From assembly GCA_031271685.1 (NCBI GenBank), contig JAISVH010000048.1, forward strand, positions 1 through 45,596: a stretch of DNA of 45,596 nt, in the 5' to 3' direction. This stretch comes from Eubacterium sp. GTDB lineage: Bacteria > Bacillota > Clostridia > Oscillospirales > Ruminococcaceae. Position numbers and translations under genes: made by a program. The notes below the pieces were generated by a model. That model did no database searches. It was not told where the DNA came from and was given only the letters and a program-made list of their open reading frames with translations. Within the stretch, counting starts at the first letter, position 1; the number at the start of each line of letters is the position of its first letter. This document shows, piece after piece, positions 1 through 8,062 of this stretch.

Positions 1-608
1 GCCTGACGGCGCAAAATGTCATAATAATAATCACGCGGTATATCTATCTCCGTGAAAACCTCCAGGTCCGGCTTCCATTTAATATGCGTCCCGCTCCTTC
101 CGCCGGATTTGGTCCTCACGAAGCCTTTTCCCTCGCTATCCTTGGTAACGTTAAAGCCCTTTTCAAAACGCAAAGTATGTCGCCAGACCCCGTTATCAGA
201 CTCAACCTCCATATACTCCGACGAAAACTGGGTGGCGCAAAGTCCCAGTCCGTTCAAACCCAATGCGAAAGTATAGCTTTCGCCGCTGTTGTTGTCATAT
301 TTACCCCCGGCGTAAAGCGTGCAGAACGCCAGTTCCCAATTATATTTCTCCTCGTTTTTGTTATAATCTATAGGTATCCCGCGCCCATGGTCAACGATTT
401 CGACAGTGCCGTCAAGATAACGGGTGATGGTTATTTCAGAGCCGAAACCCTCCCTCGCTTCATCAATAGAGTTTGATAATATTTCAAACACAGAGTGCTG
501 ACAGCCTTCAATTCCGTCTGAGCCAAAAATAACCGCCGGCCTTTTGCGAACTTGATCAGGTCCTTTTAATGCTTTGAGACTGTGATCCCCATAGTTTTTT
601 TTAGACAT
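1..608 (-). CDS. Divergent type IIA topoisomerase ATPase subunit (GyrB/ParE-like), 3'-truncated
   Basis: This gene runs off the left edge; 202 N-terminal residues are visible. They form the GHKL ATPase fold of GyrB/ParE, which binds ATP and clamps DNA. RKRP lies at 21-24, the Bergerat motif FEILSNSIDEA at 41-51 (E42, N46, D49), DHGRGIP at 73-79 and AGGKYD at 100-105. The spacing matches E. coli GyrB, so the catalytic Glu and Mg-binding Asn are kept, but the usual VDN is LSN (Asp to Ser) and the usual GGLHGVG lid motif reads ALGLNGLG. This points to a divergent paralogue rather than housekeeping gyrase. The ATG at 608 has AGAGGAT upstream. The P-loop kinase gene ends 39 bp upstream on the same strand, so the two are probably cotranscribed. 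A TOPRIM domain would lie outside the window. Family assignment is firm; the paralogue status is inference. Confidence 0.85.
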   Translation of the reverse strand, partial: MSKKNYGDHSLKALKGPDQVRKRPAVIFGSDGIEGCQHSVFEILSNSIDEAREGFGSEITITRYLDGTVEIVDHGRGIPIDYNKNEEKYNWELAFCTLYAGGKYDNNSGESYTFALGLNGLGLCATQFSSEYMEVESDNGVWRHTLRFEKGFNVTKDSEGKGFVRTKSGGRSGTHIKWKPDLEVFTEIDIPRDYYYDILRRQ

Positions 609-647
609 ATAATTAAATCCTCTTTCAAATAAGCGTGCGGTGTTGCC

Positions 648-1586
648 CTAAGTCTTTATCAAAACGCTTTCACCAATAAACTCCCTCACCGGCGAATCGT
701 CGGGAACATCTGCCGTTTGCACGGGAACGGATTCAAGCGCGATCTCCAAAAGCTTGTCAAGTTCGCCCGACACGCCCACTAGCTTTACAAGCGCCTCCAA
801 GTCTTCAAGCATCAGTTCGCGATACACGCATATTTCATACGGCAAAAAAGCGTCTATATCAAAGCTTGCGTTTTTTTTAAACGGCATTATGTATTTCTCT
901 TCGCCCCGTTCGACATCTTTAAAAAAACCAAAGGTTTCAAAAAAGCTCCTCCCTCGAAAAAGACGGTCGCGAACAAATCTGCGCGCCAAACGGATCTTAG
1001 ACGGATGGAGCAGATCCCCGTTTTGCGATTGCAACCTGGTCCTTACTGAAACATAAATGCCGACGGAATGCTCCGATACCGTCCCGGTGATCTCCGGATT
1101 AAGCGCATGTATTCCTTCCAGTATGATTATTTCATTTTTTTCGCGCCTAAAAAGATATCCTTTTTCACGCCCCTGCTGCTTAAAATTAAATGATGGGACC
1201 TCTATCTCACGGCATTCTATCAAATCATTTAAATGTTTAGAAAGGAGTTGAATATCTAGTCGGCGCGGAGACTCATAATCCATTTGCCCGTTTTCTTCAA
1301 GCCTGTTGCGCGTATCGTCCCCGGATAAAAAATAATTATCCATAGAAATAACCCGCGCCGAACGTTCGAATTTTTTAAGAGCCTCTTTAAGACGAAAAGC
1401 CGAACCCGTCTTGCTCGACCCGGACGGGCCTGACAACAGGATTATAGGACAACCGGCAAAATTATTTACTATACCGGCCGCAACATCAAGTATCTGAAAA
1501 GAGTATTCCTCTTCGCAAAAATTTATAAATTTTTTATAATCGCTAATAAGCCATTTGTTTACGCTATTTATATTGATTATTCTCAT
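648..1586 (-). CDS. Uridine kinase / phosphoribulokinase-family P-loop kinase
   Basis: About 312 residues resembling the uridine kinase/phosphoribulokinase family, which phosphorylates nucleosides or sugar phosphates with ATP. A P-loop-like GPSGSSKTG lies near residue 54, followed by a DNYF segment typical of uridine kinases, the substrate segment DYESPRRLD, and a strand IIILEGIHAL like the family's EGI motif. The P-loop is odd: its last glycine is serine (GPSGSSKT instead of GxxxxGKT). The substrate is unknown, since the region before the P-loop (about 50 residues) does not look like the TGS domain seen in some clostridial nucleoside kinases. I chose the ATG at 1586 because GAGGTG sits 5 bases upstream; a GTG at 1592 would overlap that site. 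It precedes the GyrB-like gene in the same direction. Confidence 0.8.
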   Translation of the reverse strand: MRIININSVNKWLISDYKKFINFCEEEYSFQILDVAAGIVNNFAGCPIILLSGPSGSSKTGSAFRLKEALKKFERSARVISMDNYFLSGDDTRNRLEENGQMDYESPRRLDIQLLSKHLNDLIECREIEVPSFNFKQQGREKGYLFRREKNEIIILEGIHALNPEITGTVSEHSVGIYVSVRTRLQSQNGDLLHPSKIRLARRFVRDRLFRGRSFFETFGFFKDVERGEEKYIMPFKKNASFDIDAFLPYEICVYRELMLEDLEALVKLVGVSGELDKLLEIALESVPVQTADVPDDSPVREFIGESVLIKT

Positions 1587-1751
1587 GTTCACCTCATGTG
1601 CAGGTTATGACATCTAAAAAATAACGCAGAAACCGCAGTAAACCTGAAAAACCGGTTTAACTGCATATCATGCGTCTTTTTGCAATATTTTTGAACTTGT
1701 TTCAAGTTGATCTGCTATACGCTAACAAATAATAAAAGCTTTCCGATTTTA

Positions 1752-1790
1752 TAGTTAAGAACCGCACAGCTCTGGCGTGCAAAGCACGCA
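1752..1790 (-). repeat. Family B repeat, partial copy (terminal segment)
   Basis: A 38 bp segment starting TTAAGAACCGCACAGCTCTG matches, in inverse orientation and with a short gap, the right end of the complete family B element near 36759-36925. Only one end is present. It sits in the 458 bp AT-rich spacer between the kinase gene and the 60-residue ORF; the rest of that spacer shows no gene. Confidence 0.65.
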
Positions 1791-1954
1791 TTATTCATCA
1801 CACAAAATAATGTTAGCATATTTTTAATATTTTGTCAATGACGAAAAATGAATTTTTATTGAATGCGGAATTGCCTTAGTAAATTTAGAGTTAAACGACT
1901 ATAAATAATATTATTTTACATCGACAAATTTTGACAAAAATAACATATATTGTG

Positions 1955-1963
1955 TGATATAAT
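1955..1963 (+). promoter_or_regulatory. Extended -10 promoter of the 60-aa gene
   Basis: TGATATAAT is a perfect extended -10 (TGnTATAAT). A TTGACA at 1931-1936 is 21 bases upstream of the TATAAT, too far for a normal -35, so the extended element probably carries recognition. It lies about 80 bp before the ATG at 2045. Confidence 0.5.
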
Positions 1964-2044
1964 TCAATATAGCAATAGATATGCTACATTACTACTTTCT
2001 ATCGCAAAATAATATAATTTTTTATATGAAAGGAAGAACATAAA

Positions 2045-2227
2045 ATGAATTCAGCATTTGAGACAAAAAATGCGACACCCGCCGTTCAGAGAACAGAGTT
2101 GAGTAAAGGATATAAAGTTCTGTTTAACGGAGTGAGCGACACAATAAAAGACCTTGAGTCGATTATAGGTCGTTTGGCGGTTTATCAGCAGATTGCAGAA
2201 GACATGTATATGGACGAGACATTGTGA
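2045..2227 (+). CDS. Small protein of unknown function (60 aa)
   Basis: I do not recognise this 60-residue protein. A gene call is supported by AAAGGAAGAAC just upstream of the ATG, an extended -10 promoter about 80 bp upstream, and a sequence of ordinary composition. The C-terminal half (VSDTIKDLESIIGRLAVYQQIAEDMYMDE) looks like one amphipathic helix with hydrophobic residues at 3-4 spacing, suggesting a helical hairpin or oligomer. There is no signal peptide or transmembrane segment and no cysteine. It stands alone between repeat-rich spacers, with no co-oriented neighbour nearby. It could be a short regulator or a structural small protein. Confidence 0.55.
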   Translation: MNSAFETKNATPAVQRTELSKGYKVLFNGVSDTIKDLESIIGRLAVYQQIAEDMYMDETL

Positions 2228-2433
2228 TATTAACTTGAAAACAAGCAAAAATAATTTCCGCAAAACCGCATGATATTTTGCATAAAATCTTATTGTGCAG
2301 ATTATAATCATTTACCTTTAAATTTATCAAATTTAAAATTGCGCTGTTTGCGAACATCGCCCACAACGCGCACGTTGTGGAATCCCTTTAAATACAGATT
2401 TCGCGTTATTATTCTTGATATTTTCTAAGTAAT

Positions 2434-2477
2434 TATAGCATTTGGACTTTTTATTGACTATAAGTCAAACTGCTATA
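2434..2477. repeat. Family D hairpin (TATAGCA ... TGCTATA)
   Basis: Inverted repeat TATAGCA/TGCTATA with an inner near-match pair TTGGACTT/AAGTCAAA. Similar hairpins occur near 9903, 19553 and 37447. As at the first two of those, the hairpin abuts another palindromic element (here the family C copy). Confidence 0.55.
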
Positions 2478-2557
2478 ACACCGCGCGAAGCGCGGTGAGC
2501 CGCCATCGGCGGCGAGCGTTTTTGTGGGATTAATTTCCATAAAAACGCAATTTGCTA
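2471..2557 (+). repeat. Family C palindromic repeat, copy 1
   Basis: GCTATAA at each end encloses two G+C-rich hairpins (CACCGCGC/GCGCGGTG and GCCGCC/GGCGGC) and an inverted AAACGC-type arm, ending ACGCAATTTGCTATAA. The copy near 19588-19682 has the same order of parts. The preceding stretch 2320-2385 carries an ATTGCGCTGTTTGCGAA motif shared with the family A copy at 4820. No gene is seen in 2228-2665 apart from these repeats. Confidence 0.65.
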
Positions 2558-2622
2558 TAACTATAGCAATGCCTAGGCACTGTTAAATATCTAATTGACG
2601 GCAACGTCGTTCGCTAAAAAAT

Positions 2623-2656
2623 AAAAAAAGAAACCGTTAAAACGGCTTCTTTTTTT
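2623..2656 (-). terminator. Rho-independent terminator after the acidic surface protein
   Basis: Read on the minus strand, GAAGCCGTT and AACGGTTTC pair and are followed by a run of seven T. It lies 10 bp past the stop of the NPGTG protein. Confidence 0.85.
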
Positions 2657-2665
2657 CTGCGTTAA

Positions 2666-3007
2666 TTACTTCCTTTTACGCGAAGCAACTAAGCCGGCGC
2701 CGGCGATAAGTGCAGGAATAACTGCAAGAGCAACGCCGGTTCCCGGGTTAGTCTCTTCTTGAACAGCTTCTTCTTCACCTACGTCCTCGGTTTCGTCAAC
2801 GAATTCGATATCATCTTCTTCAACATCGCCTTCTTCAATGATTACTTCGCCTTCATCTTCGATATCCGCTTCATCTACGATTTCTTCTTCGCCTTCTTCA
2901 ATGATGAGTTCCGGTTCTTCTTCGGGATCAGCGCTTACTGTTGCAACCATTGCGGTTACCGCTACTGCAAATGCAGCCATTGCGGCCAGTAATTTCTTTA
3001 ATTTCAT
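2666..3007 (-). CDS. Secreted Glu/Asp-rich protein with NPGTG C-terminal sorting-like tail
   Basis: 113 residues in three parts. Residues 1-26 are a Sec signal peptide (MKLKK, then an alanine/valine core, cleavage likely after VSA). Residues 27-85 are almost all Glu, Asp, Val and Ile in irregular repeats such as IIEEGE and IIEEGD. The end reads NPGTG, an 18-residue hydrophobic helix, then SRKRK. The NPxTG-helix-RKRK layout resembles sortase-type sorting signals, so surface anchoring is likely, but the variant is not classical LPXTG. The acidic stretch could bind Ca2+ or act as a charged spacer. The gene has its own strong promoter (TTGAAA-17-TATAAT), a GGAGGA site and a terminator, so it is a monocistronic and probably well expressed unit. 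The exact function is unknown. Confidence 0.8.
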   Translation of the reverse strand: MKLKKLLAAMAAFAVAVTAMVATVSADPEEEPELIIEEGEEEIVDEADIEDEGEVIIEEGDVEEDDIEFVDETEDVGEEEAVQEETNPGTGVALAVIPALIAGAGLVASRKRK

Positions 3008-3060
3008 TACTATTGTCCTCCAAGTTTAGGTTTGTCTTAAATAGCAAAGCTATTTATTAT

Positions 3061-3089
3061 ATTATAACCATTTTAATAATAAATTTCAA
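3061..3089 (-). promoter_or_regulatory. Promoter of the acidic surface protein
   Basis: On the minus strand, TTGAAA (3084-3089), a 17-base spacer and TATAAT (3061-3066). The leader then carries a small hairpin, AAATAGC/GCTATTT, near 3040-3056 before the GGAGGA site. Confidence 0.8.
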
Positions 3090-3231
3090 TAGCTTTATTA
3101 AAATAATTTAAATAATTTAACATATTTATTCAATTTTCTTACATTTAGTCCGTATTTTATCAACAAGCGGAGCTAAATACTGTCAAAACGCTAAAAAAGC
3201 ATATGTTTTTTAATTAAACAAATATATTATT

Positions 3232-4779
3232 TCACAACTCCATCACAAACCAATCAAAATCTGCGTTGACAAATGTATGTATCGGGTTATACGAGTATAT
3301 TCCAACCATGGTTCCTGTGTGATGTTTTCCTTTTTCCACCCCCTCGTCGCAAAGGAAAGTGCAATCTTGCTCTTCTCCCGCTAATTTCCAGTTTTTATTG
3401 TCAAGGCTAAAATAAAAAGAGCGTGTTTGTCGCCTTGTTTCTACTTTTAAATATATAAATCCGCTATCAAAAGGAACATCGTGTCCTTCGAATGCTTTTA
3501 TCACTCCATTGCGATTTTCTATGACGTTTATTTTTATTCTGTCATTATAGCATTTACAAAATTTAATATAATTATTCACACCGTAATAGCAGACTAGGCC
3601 TGCTTCCTGTCCGTTATGGTCGGGATTGTAATCAAGCTTTATCGTAGCCGTATAAAAATGTTCGGGCTCGCGCCGGACCAATACGTTATAAGCGCGACGA
3701 TCGCAAAGATCATATTTTGATCCCTTAAGCCTAAGAAAACACGGTCTTTCTTCAAGGCTAAAATTATCCATTCTGGGGTTTCTCACCCATTCCCAAATTG
3801 GTGAAAGTTTTTCAGAGCCAAAATCATCTGAAAGAAGCTCTTTATAAATCTTTTCAGGAATAGAAGGTGCCAACTGAACCGCGCTGGGTCCGTTTGACCC
3901 GTTTATCACCGGCCAGCCGTCATCTGTCCAAACAACAGGATCAAGAGCGGTTTCCCGGCCTATAGTTGAGTAATTGCCTTCGTTTCTGCGAACACAAAGA
4001 TACATTACCCACCAGTCGCCATTTTGGGTTTGCACAAATTTTCCATGTCCCGCCCTTTGTATTTCGGCTTCAGGATATTTTTGAGTCATAACAGGATTAT
4101 GCGGACATTCCTCATACGGGCCATAAATATTTTTGGCGCGCGCAACGCTTATCCGGTGTCCGTAGCCGGTTCCTCCCTCTGCAAGTACGGCATAATACCA
4201 ACCGTCTTTTTTAAATATATGAGGTCCTTCAGGACAGCGAGCGGTCCCTTCCCATGCACAGACCGACGGTTTTATAACTTCAGTGCAGCTATCGTTTAAA
4301 ACCGAGATTGATACGCCCGGGGCGGTAATCAGATAATGGGTCCCATCATCGTCGATAAAGTGAGACGGATCAATGGAATCCACTTTTAATGTCCATGGTT
4401 TCGAATATGGTCCTTCAGGCTTGTCAGAAGTCATAACAAGCTGAATCCTCAACATTCCGGAGCCATTCCCGTCATCAGGGTTATTAAGTCTCAAAGGAGC
4501 AAAGATATAATACTTTCCGTCATGATAAGAGATATCGGGTGCCCAAATGCCATGGCTGTCAGCGATATCGCTCAAATCAAGGTGCTCGTTTTGGGTTATC
4601 GCATGCCCAATAAGTTCCCAATGTACTAAATCCCTCGAGTGATGAATAGGAATAGCAGGGAAATACTGAAAGCTGGAATTTATGAGATAAAAGTCCTCTC
4701 CCGCCCTTATTACTGACGGATCGGGGAAAAACCCACGTACAACCGGGTTTTTATAAAATTTTTTTTCTTTATTAACCAA
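3232..4779 (-). CDS. Glycoside hydrolase family 43 (beta-xylosidase / arabinofuranosidase type)
   Basis: 515 residues with the GH43 five-bladed propeller at about 10-310. The three acidic residues are visible: base D20 in FFPDPSV, pKa modulator D137 in SIDPSH, and general acid E184 in CPEGPHIF. A C-terminal beta-sandwich (about 325-515) follows, as in GH43 beta-xylosidases. The likely role is removal of xylose or arabinose from short xylan-derived oligosaccharides. There is no signal peptide, so it probably acts in the cytoplasm on imported oligosaccharides. Translation appears to start at TTG (4779), preceded by GGGAGGG; no ATG is available in this frame near the conserved N-terminus. No transporter or regulator lies beside it. 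It is separated from ychF upstream by a repeat-filled spacer. Confidence 0.9.
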   Translation of the reverse strand: MVNKEKKFYKNPVVRGFFPDPSVIRAGEDFYLINSSFQYFPAIPIHHSRDLVHWELIGHAITQNEHLDLSDIADSHGIWAPDISYHDGKYYIFAPLRLNNPDDGNGSGMLRIQLVMTSDKPEGPYSKPWTLKVDSIDPSHFIDDDGTHYLITAPGVSISVLNDSCTEVIKPSVCAWEGTARCPEGPHIFKKDGWYYAVLAEGGTGYGHRISVARAKNIYGPYEECPHNPVMTQKYPEAEIQRAGHGKFVQTQNGDWWVMYLCVRRNEGNYSTIGRETALDPVVWTDDGWPVINGSNGPSAVQLAPSIPEKIYKELLSDDFGSEKLSPIWEWVRNPRMDNFSLEERPCFLRLKGSKYDLCDRRAYNVLVRREPEHFYTATIKLDYNPDHNGQEAGLVCYYGVNNYIKFCKCYNDRIKINVIENRNGVIKAFEGHDVPFDSGFIYLKVETRRQTRSFYFSLDNKNWKLAGEEQDCTFLCDEGVEKGKHHTGTMVGIYSYNPIHTFVNADFDWFVMEL

Positions 4780-4819
4780 TATACCCTCCCATATCGCCTT
4801 AACGTTTCACTTAAACTCT

Positions 4820-4978
4820 TTCAAACATCTGCGGATTTGCCGCTTCCCGTGTTCTATAATCGTTTAACTTTAAATTTAAAGTTAAACGATGATTGCGCTG
4901 TTTGCGAATAGTGCCCGCCGCTGGCGCAGTCAGCACGGAACCCTCCGCCTAGAGGCTGTGGACATGAACGCGGTTATA
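4820..4978 (+). repeat. Family A palindromic repeat, copy 1 (long form)
   Basis: Begins TTCAAACATCTGCGG and ends GACATGAACGCGGTTATAT, with an inner perfect hairpin of CGTTTAACTTTAAA and its complement and a GCTGTTTGCGAA motif. It fills nearly the whole ychF-GH43 spacer and ends 2 bp from the ychF stop. Confidence 0.8.
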
Positions 4979-4979
4979 T

Positions 4980-6074
4980 TTATACGTTAAACCTGAAAAG
5001 CACTACATCTCCGTCCTGCATTACATACTCCTTGCCTTCAAGGCGAACCAATCCCTTTTCCTTTGCGGCGGCCATAGATCCTGAAGCTATAAGGTCGTTA
5101 TAAGCTACGACTTCGGCACGGATAAAGCCTTTTTCAAAGTCGGTGTGAATTTTTCCGGCGGCCTGTGGGGCTTTTGTTCCCCTTTTTATCGTCCAAGCGC
5201 GGACTTCTGGCTTGCCCGCCGTCAAATAAGATATAAGTCCTAATTGACTGTATCCCTGCTTTATTATTCGATTAAGCCCGCTTTCAGAAAGATTAAGTTC
5301 AGCCAAAAACAATCGCTTGTCCTCCGCATCCATGCCGGCTATATCCGCTTCTATCGAAGCGCAAATAGGAAATATCTCACTGTTTTCTTCGGCCGCAAGT
5401 TTTCTAATCGCCGACAAATTCATATTATTTTCAACACCGGAAACAAAATCTTTTTCATTAAGATTTGCCGCATAGATAACCGGTTTGTTTGAAAGCAGCG
5501 GGGTATCGGCAATAATCTCCCTCTCATTTGCGGAAAACTCAAAACCACGGGCGGATTTACCGTTTTCGAGATGAAAAGCTAGCCTTTCTAAAAAATCTAG
5601 CTCAGCTTGGTAGGATTTATCTCCTTTAAGCAGTTTTTTTGTTTTGTCAATTCGGCGCGAAAGAATCTCTATATCTGAAAAAATAAGTTCTAGATTGATC
5701 GTCTCTATATCCCTAAGCGCATTGATTTCTCCGTTGACATGAATCACATTAGGGTCTTCAAAACAGCGCACGACATGGATTATCGCATCGACTTCGCGGA
5801 TATTTGAGAGAAACTTATTGCCCAACCCTTCTCCCTTCGAAGCACCTTTTACCAATCCCGCGATATCGACGAATTCTAACGCCGCGGGCGTTAATTTGTC
5901 CGGACTGTGCATTGCCGCAAGTTTGTCAAGGCGCTCATCCGGCACGGAAACTATCCCTACGTTAGGTTCAATAGTGCAAAAAGGGTAGTTTGCCGATTCG
6001 GCCCCGGCATTGGTCAGCGCGTTGAACAATGTGCTTTTGCCGACGTTAGGCAACCCCACCATTCCAAGTTTCAT
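4980..6074 (-). CDS. ychF: YchF/OLA1-type P-loop ATPase
   Basis: 364 residues, the usual length for YchF, an Obg-family ATPase that associates with ribosomes and influences translation and stress responses. G1 is GLPNVGKST at 7-15, the switch II region is [20 protein letters not shown], and the G4 position reads NLNE rather than NKxD, which is why the family prefers ATP over GTP. A helical insert follows the G domain, and a TGS domain occupies the C-terminus (about 280-364). The start is supported by AAGGAGCGGCAAATG and by a promoter TTGAAA-17-TATACT. It is divergent from the hrcA operon, with both promoters in the 241 bp spacer. Confidence 0.96.
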   Translation of the reverse strand: MKLGMVGLPNVGKSTLFNALTNAGAESANYPFCTIEPNVGIVSVPDERLDKLAAMHSPDKLTPAALEFVDIAGLVKGASKGEGLGNKFLSNIREVDAIIHVVRCFEDPNVIHVNGEINALRDIETINLELIFSDIEILSRRIDKTKKLLKGDKSYQAELDFLERLAFHLENGKSARGFEFSANEREIIADTPLLSNKPVIYAANLNEKDFVSGVENNMNLSAIRKLAAEENSEIFPICASIEADIAGMDAEDKRLFLAELNLSESGLNRIIKQGYSQLGLISYLTAGKPEVRAWTIKRGTKAPQAAGKIHTDFEKGFIRAEVVAYNDLIASGSMAAAKEKGLVRLEGKEYVMQDGDVVLFRFNV

Positions 6075-6104
6075 TTGCCGCTCCTTTTCATTTCATTAGC
6101 TTAT

Positions 6105-6133
6105 AGTATAACATCAAATCCTTATTTTTTCAA
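6105..6133 (-). promoter_or_regulatory. Promoter of ychF
   Basis: Minus strand TTGAAA (6128-6133), 17-base spacer, TATACT (6105-6110), about 30 bp upstream of the ychF ATG. Confidence 0.75.
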
Positions 6134-6193
6134 GACAAAATAAACAATATAAGGTATTATTTTTAATAAATAATCAAAATTTATAAAAAATAC

Positions 6194-6222
6194 TTGACAA
6201 CGGCATAAAAACATGTTAAACT
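6194..6222 (+). promoter_or_regulatory. Sigma-A promoter of the hrcA operon
   Basis: TTGACA (6194-6199), 17-base spacer, TAAACT (6217-6222). The CIRCE operator begins 5 bases after the -10, so repressor binding would cover the transcription start. Confidence 0.8.
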
Positions 6223-6226
6223 ACAA

Positions 6227-6253
6227 TTAGCACTCAAAGCCAAAGAGTGCTAA
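6227..6253 (+). promoter_or_regulatory. CIRCE operator (HrcA binding site)
   Basis: TTAGCACTC, nine bases, GAGTGCTAA: an exact match to the CIRCE consensus. HrcA, encoded just downstream, binds this inverted repeat and represses the chaperone operon until heat shock; GroE normally helps HrcA fold. Confidence 0.97.
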
Positions 6254-6315
6254 CACTCAAAAGGCGCAAGTGCTATTTTGTCATTTTTATTATTTTACCG
6301 GGAGGAGTGTTTTTC

Positions 6316-7374
6316 ATGGAGCGTATATATAAGGTGCTTGACGCTATAGTTGACGAGTATATACGAACCGGCGAACCGGTAGGCTCAAAAGCGCTTCAAG
6401 AAAAAATTGACGTTAAAGTATCTTCGGCAACCATAAGAAACGACATGGCATCGCTTGAGGCATTGGGTTTTTTAGACCATCCGCACACCTCGGCAGGCAG
6501 GATCCCGACTATACGCGGTTATAAGCTTTATATTGAGCGAATACGGGAAAAAGAGGCCATATCAACAGGTGAAAAAGAAAAAATAGACGAATTTTTTAAG
6601 GGGATTTCGGATGAAAGCGACGGAGCGGTAATTGAAAACGCTTCGAAGGCCCTTTCTGAAATCACAAAATGCGCTATAGTTTCAACAAACATGATAAGTA
6701 AGTTTTCAATAATCACAAAGGTTAATATAATTCCGACCGGCAAGCGAATGTATGTTCTGCTGCTGATCACCTCATCGGGAGATATTAAAAATAGGGTTTG
6801 CCGCCTTTCATTCGACCTGACTGACGATGAAATGGATTTTTTTATAAAGTTCATCAACCAAAACCTTGAGGGGCTTAACGCCGACAATTTAAGCGAAGAA
6901 TTTATTGAAAAACTGACCGCTTCTTTAGGAAGCTATATGCTGTCACTCTCCCCTCTTTTAAAGGCGGTAACCGAGCTTTCGCTTGAAATGAGGAAAAAAC
7001 AAGTGCTTTTAGAGGGCGAGACAAAGCTTATCGCTAGCAACGAGCTTGAAAAAGACGAGATAATAGCCCTTATCGAAAGCAAAAACCAACTTACGGAATT
7101 ACTGGACGCGGCTTTTTCGGGGATAAACGTTATTTTCGGAAAGGAAACAGATACTTTTGTGGTGCAAAACGCGGGAATGATAACCGGAGGCTTTCAAAAA
7201 GACCACAAACCCGCGGGGAGTTTTGGGGTTATCGGGCCAATGAGGCTTGATTATAAAAGGATAATACCTTATATAGAATATTTCAGCGAGAAAGTGACAA
7301 ATATACTTTCTTCCAAAGCAGAGGAGGATCCAGTCACAATCGAGAAGGAGGAAAAAGGCATTGATGAAAAATAG
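6316..7374 (+). CDS. hrcA: Heat-inducible transcription repressor HrcA
   Basis: 352 residues. An N-terminal winged helix (about 1-70: YKVLDAIVDEYIRTGEPVGSKAL, then SSATIRNDMASLEALGFL and HTSAGRIPT) binds DNA; a GAF-like dimerisation domain follows, with the family's GPMRLDYKR-like segment near the end. I place the start at the ATG at 6316 behind GGGAGGAG; the reading frame is open for 23 further codons, but those cross the CIRCE operator and have no ribosome site. It is the first gene of hrcA-grpE-dnaK-dnaJ and is autoregulated through CIRCE. Its last codons overlap the start of grpE. Confidence 0.96.
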   Translation: MERIYKVLDAIVDEYIRTGEPVGSKALQEKIDVKVSSATIRNDMASLEALGFLDHPHTSAGRIPTIRGYKLYIERIREKEAISTGEKEKIDEFFKGISDESDGAVIENASKALSEITKCAIVSTNMISKFSIITKVNIIPTGKRMYVLLLITSSGDIKNRVCRLSFDLTDDEMDFFIKFINQNLEGLNADNLSEEFIEKLTASLGSYMLSLSPLLKAVTELSLEMRKKQVLLEGETKLIASNELEKDEIIALIESKNQLTELLDAAFSGINVIFGKETDTFVVQNAGMITGGFQKDHKPAGSFGVIGPMRLDYKRIIPYIEYFSEKVTNILSSKAEEDPVTIEKEEKGIDEK

Positions 7375-7942
7375 CCAAAGCGAAACGGCGGAGCAAGCGA
7401 AAGCAGAAGAAAATCAAACGGAAGAGTCTGTCATCACTAAAAAAGAAACAGAAGAAATCCCCGGGAAAAATGAACGCGTAACAGAAGAAATAAAAATAGA
7501 AGAACAGGAGAAAGACCCAAAAGAAGCAGAAATTGAAAAGCTTAACGACCGCCTTTTAAGGCAAGCGGCGGAATACGATAACTACCGAAAACGCACAGCA
7601 AAAGAACGCGTGGAGCTTGAATCCGAAATTACCGGCAAAATAATATCTAAGCTTTTGTCGGTGTTGGACAACTTAGACCGGGCTATCTCTTTTGAATGCT
7701 CTGACGGAGCTTTTAAAAAAGGCGTTGAGTTAATAAATGAGAGCTTTCTGTCAACGCTTGCCGAGCTTGGCGTGGAAGAAATAAGGGCCTTGGGTGAAGA
7801 TTTCGACCCGAATCTGCATCAAGCGGTCGGACAGGTAGAAAATCCTGATTTTGAAAGCGGCCAAGTTGCGGAAGTATTTCAAAAAGGGTATAAAATAGGC
7901 GAAAAGGTAATTCGATTCGCAATGGTAAGCGTAGTTAGTTAA
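7364..7942 (+). CDS. grpE: Nucleotide exchange factor GrpE
   Basis: 192 residues. GrpE speeds ADP release from DnaK. The first 55 residues are Glu/Lys-rich and probably disordered, then comes the long dimeric coiled coil containing RQAAEYDNYRKRTAKE, and then the small beta domain ending GEKVIRFAMVSVV. The ATG at 7364 lies inside the end of hrcA, so translation is coupled; AAGGAGG is 12 bases upstream. A TTG at 7361 would sit closer to that site and adds a single Met. Second gene of the chaperone operon. Confidence 0.95.
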   Translation: MKNSQSETAEQAKAEENQTEESVITKKETEEIPGKNERVTEEIKIEEQEKDPKEAEIEKLNDRLLRQAAEYDNYRKRTAKERVELESEITGKIISKLLSVLDNLDRAISFECSDGAFKKGVELINESFLSTLAELGVEEIRALGEDFDPNLHQAVGQVENPDFESGQVAEVFQKGYKIGEKVIRFAMVSVVS

Positions 7943-8062
7943 TTGACCATGAACAACTATTGCGGCCGCTTTGCAGGCAGACTATAGCGGTTTAACTAAT
8001 AAACAATAAAAAGTCTAACTGCTATAATTGTCAGTTGAAAATATGAAAGGAGATAAAAAAAC

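Noticed and set aside
84-476. Plus-strand open frame of 130 codons
   Set aside because: It lies opposite the clear GyrB-like reading frame, and its product has no recognisable features.
6247-6315. Longer hrcA start within CIRCE
   Set aside because: The codons overlap the operator; HrcA begins at MERIYKV behind GGGAGGAG.
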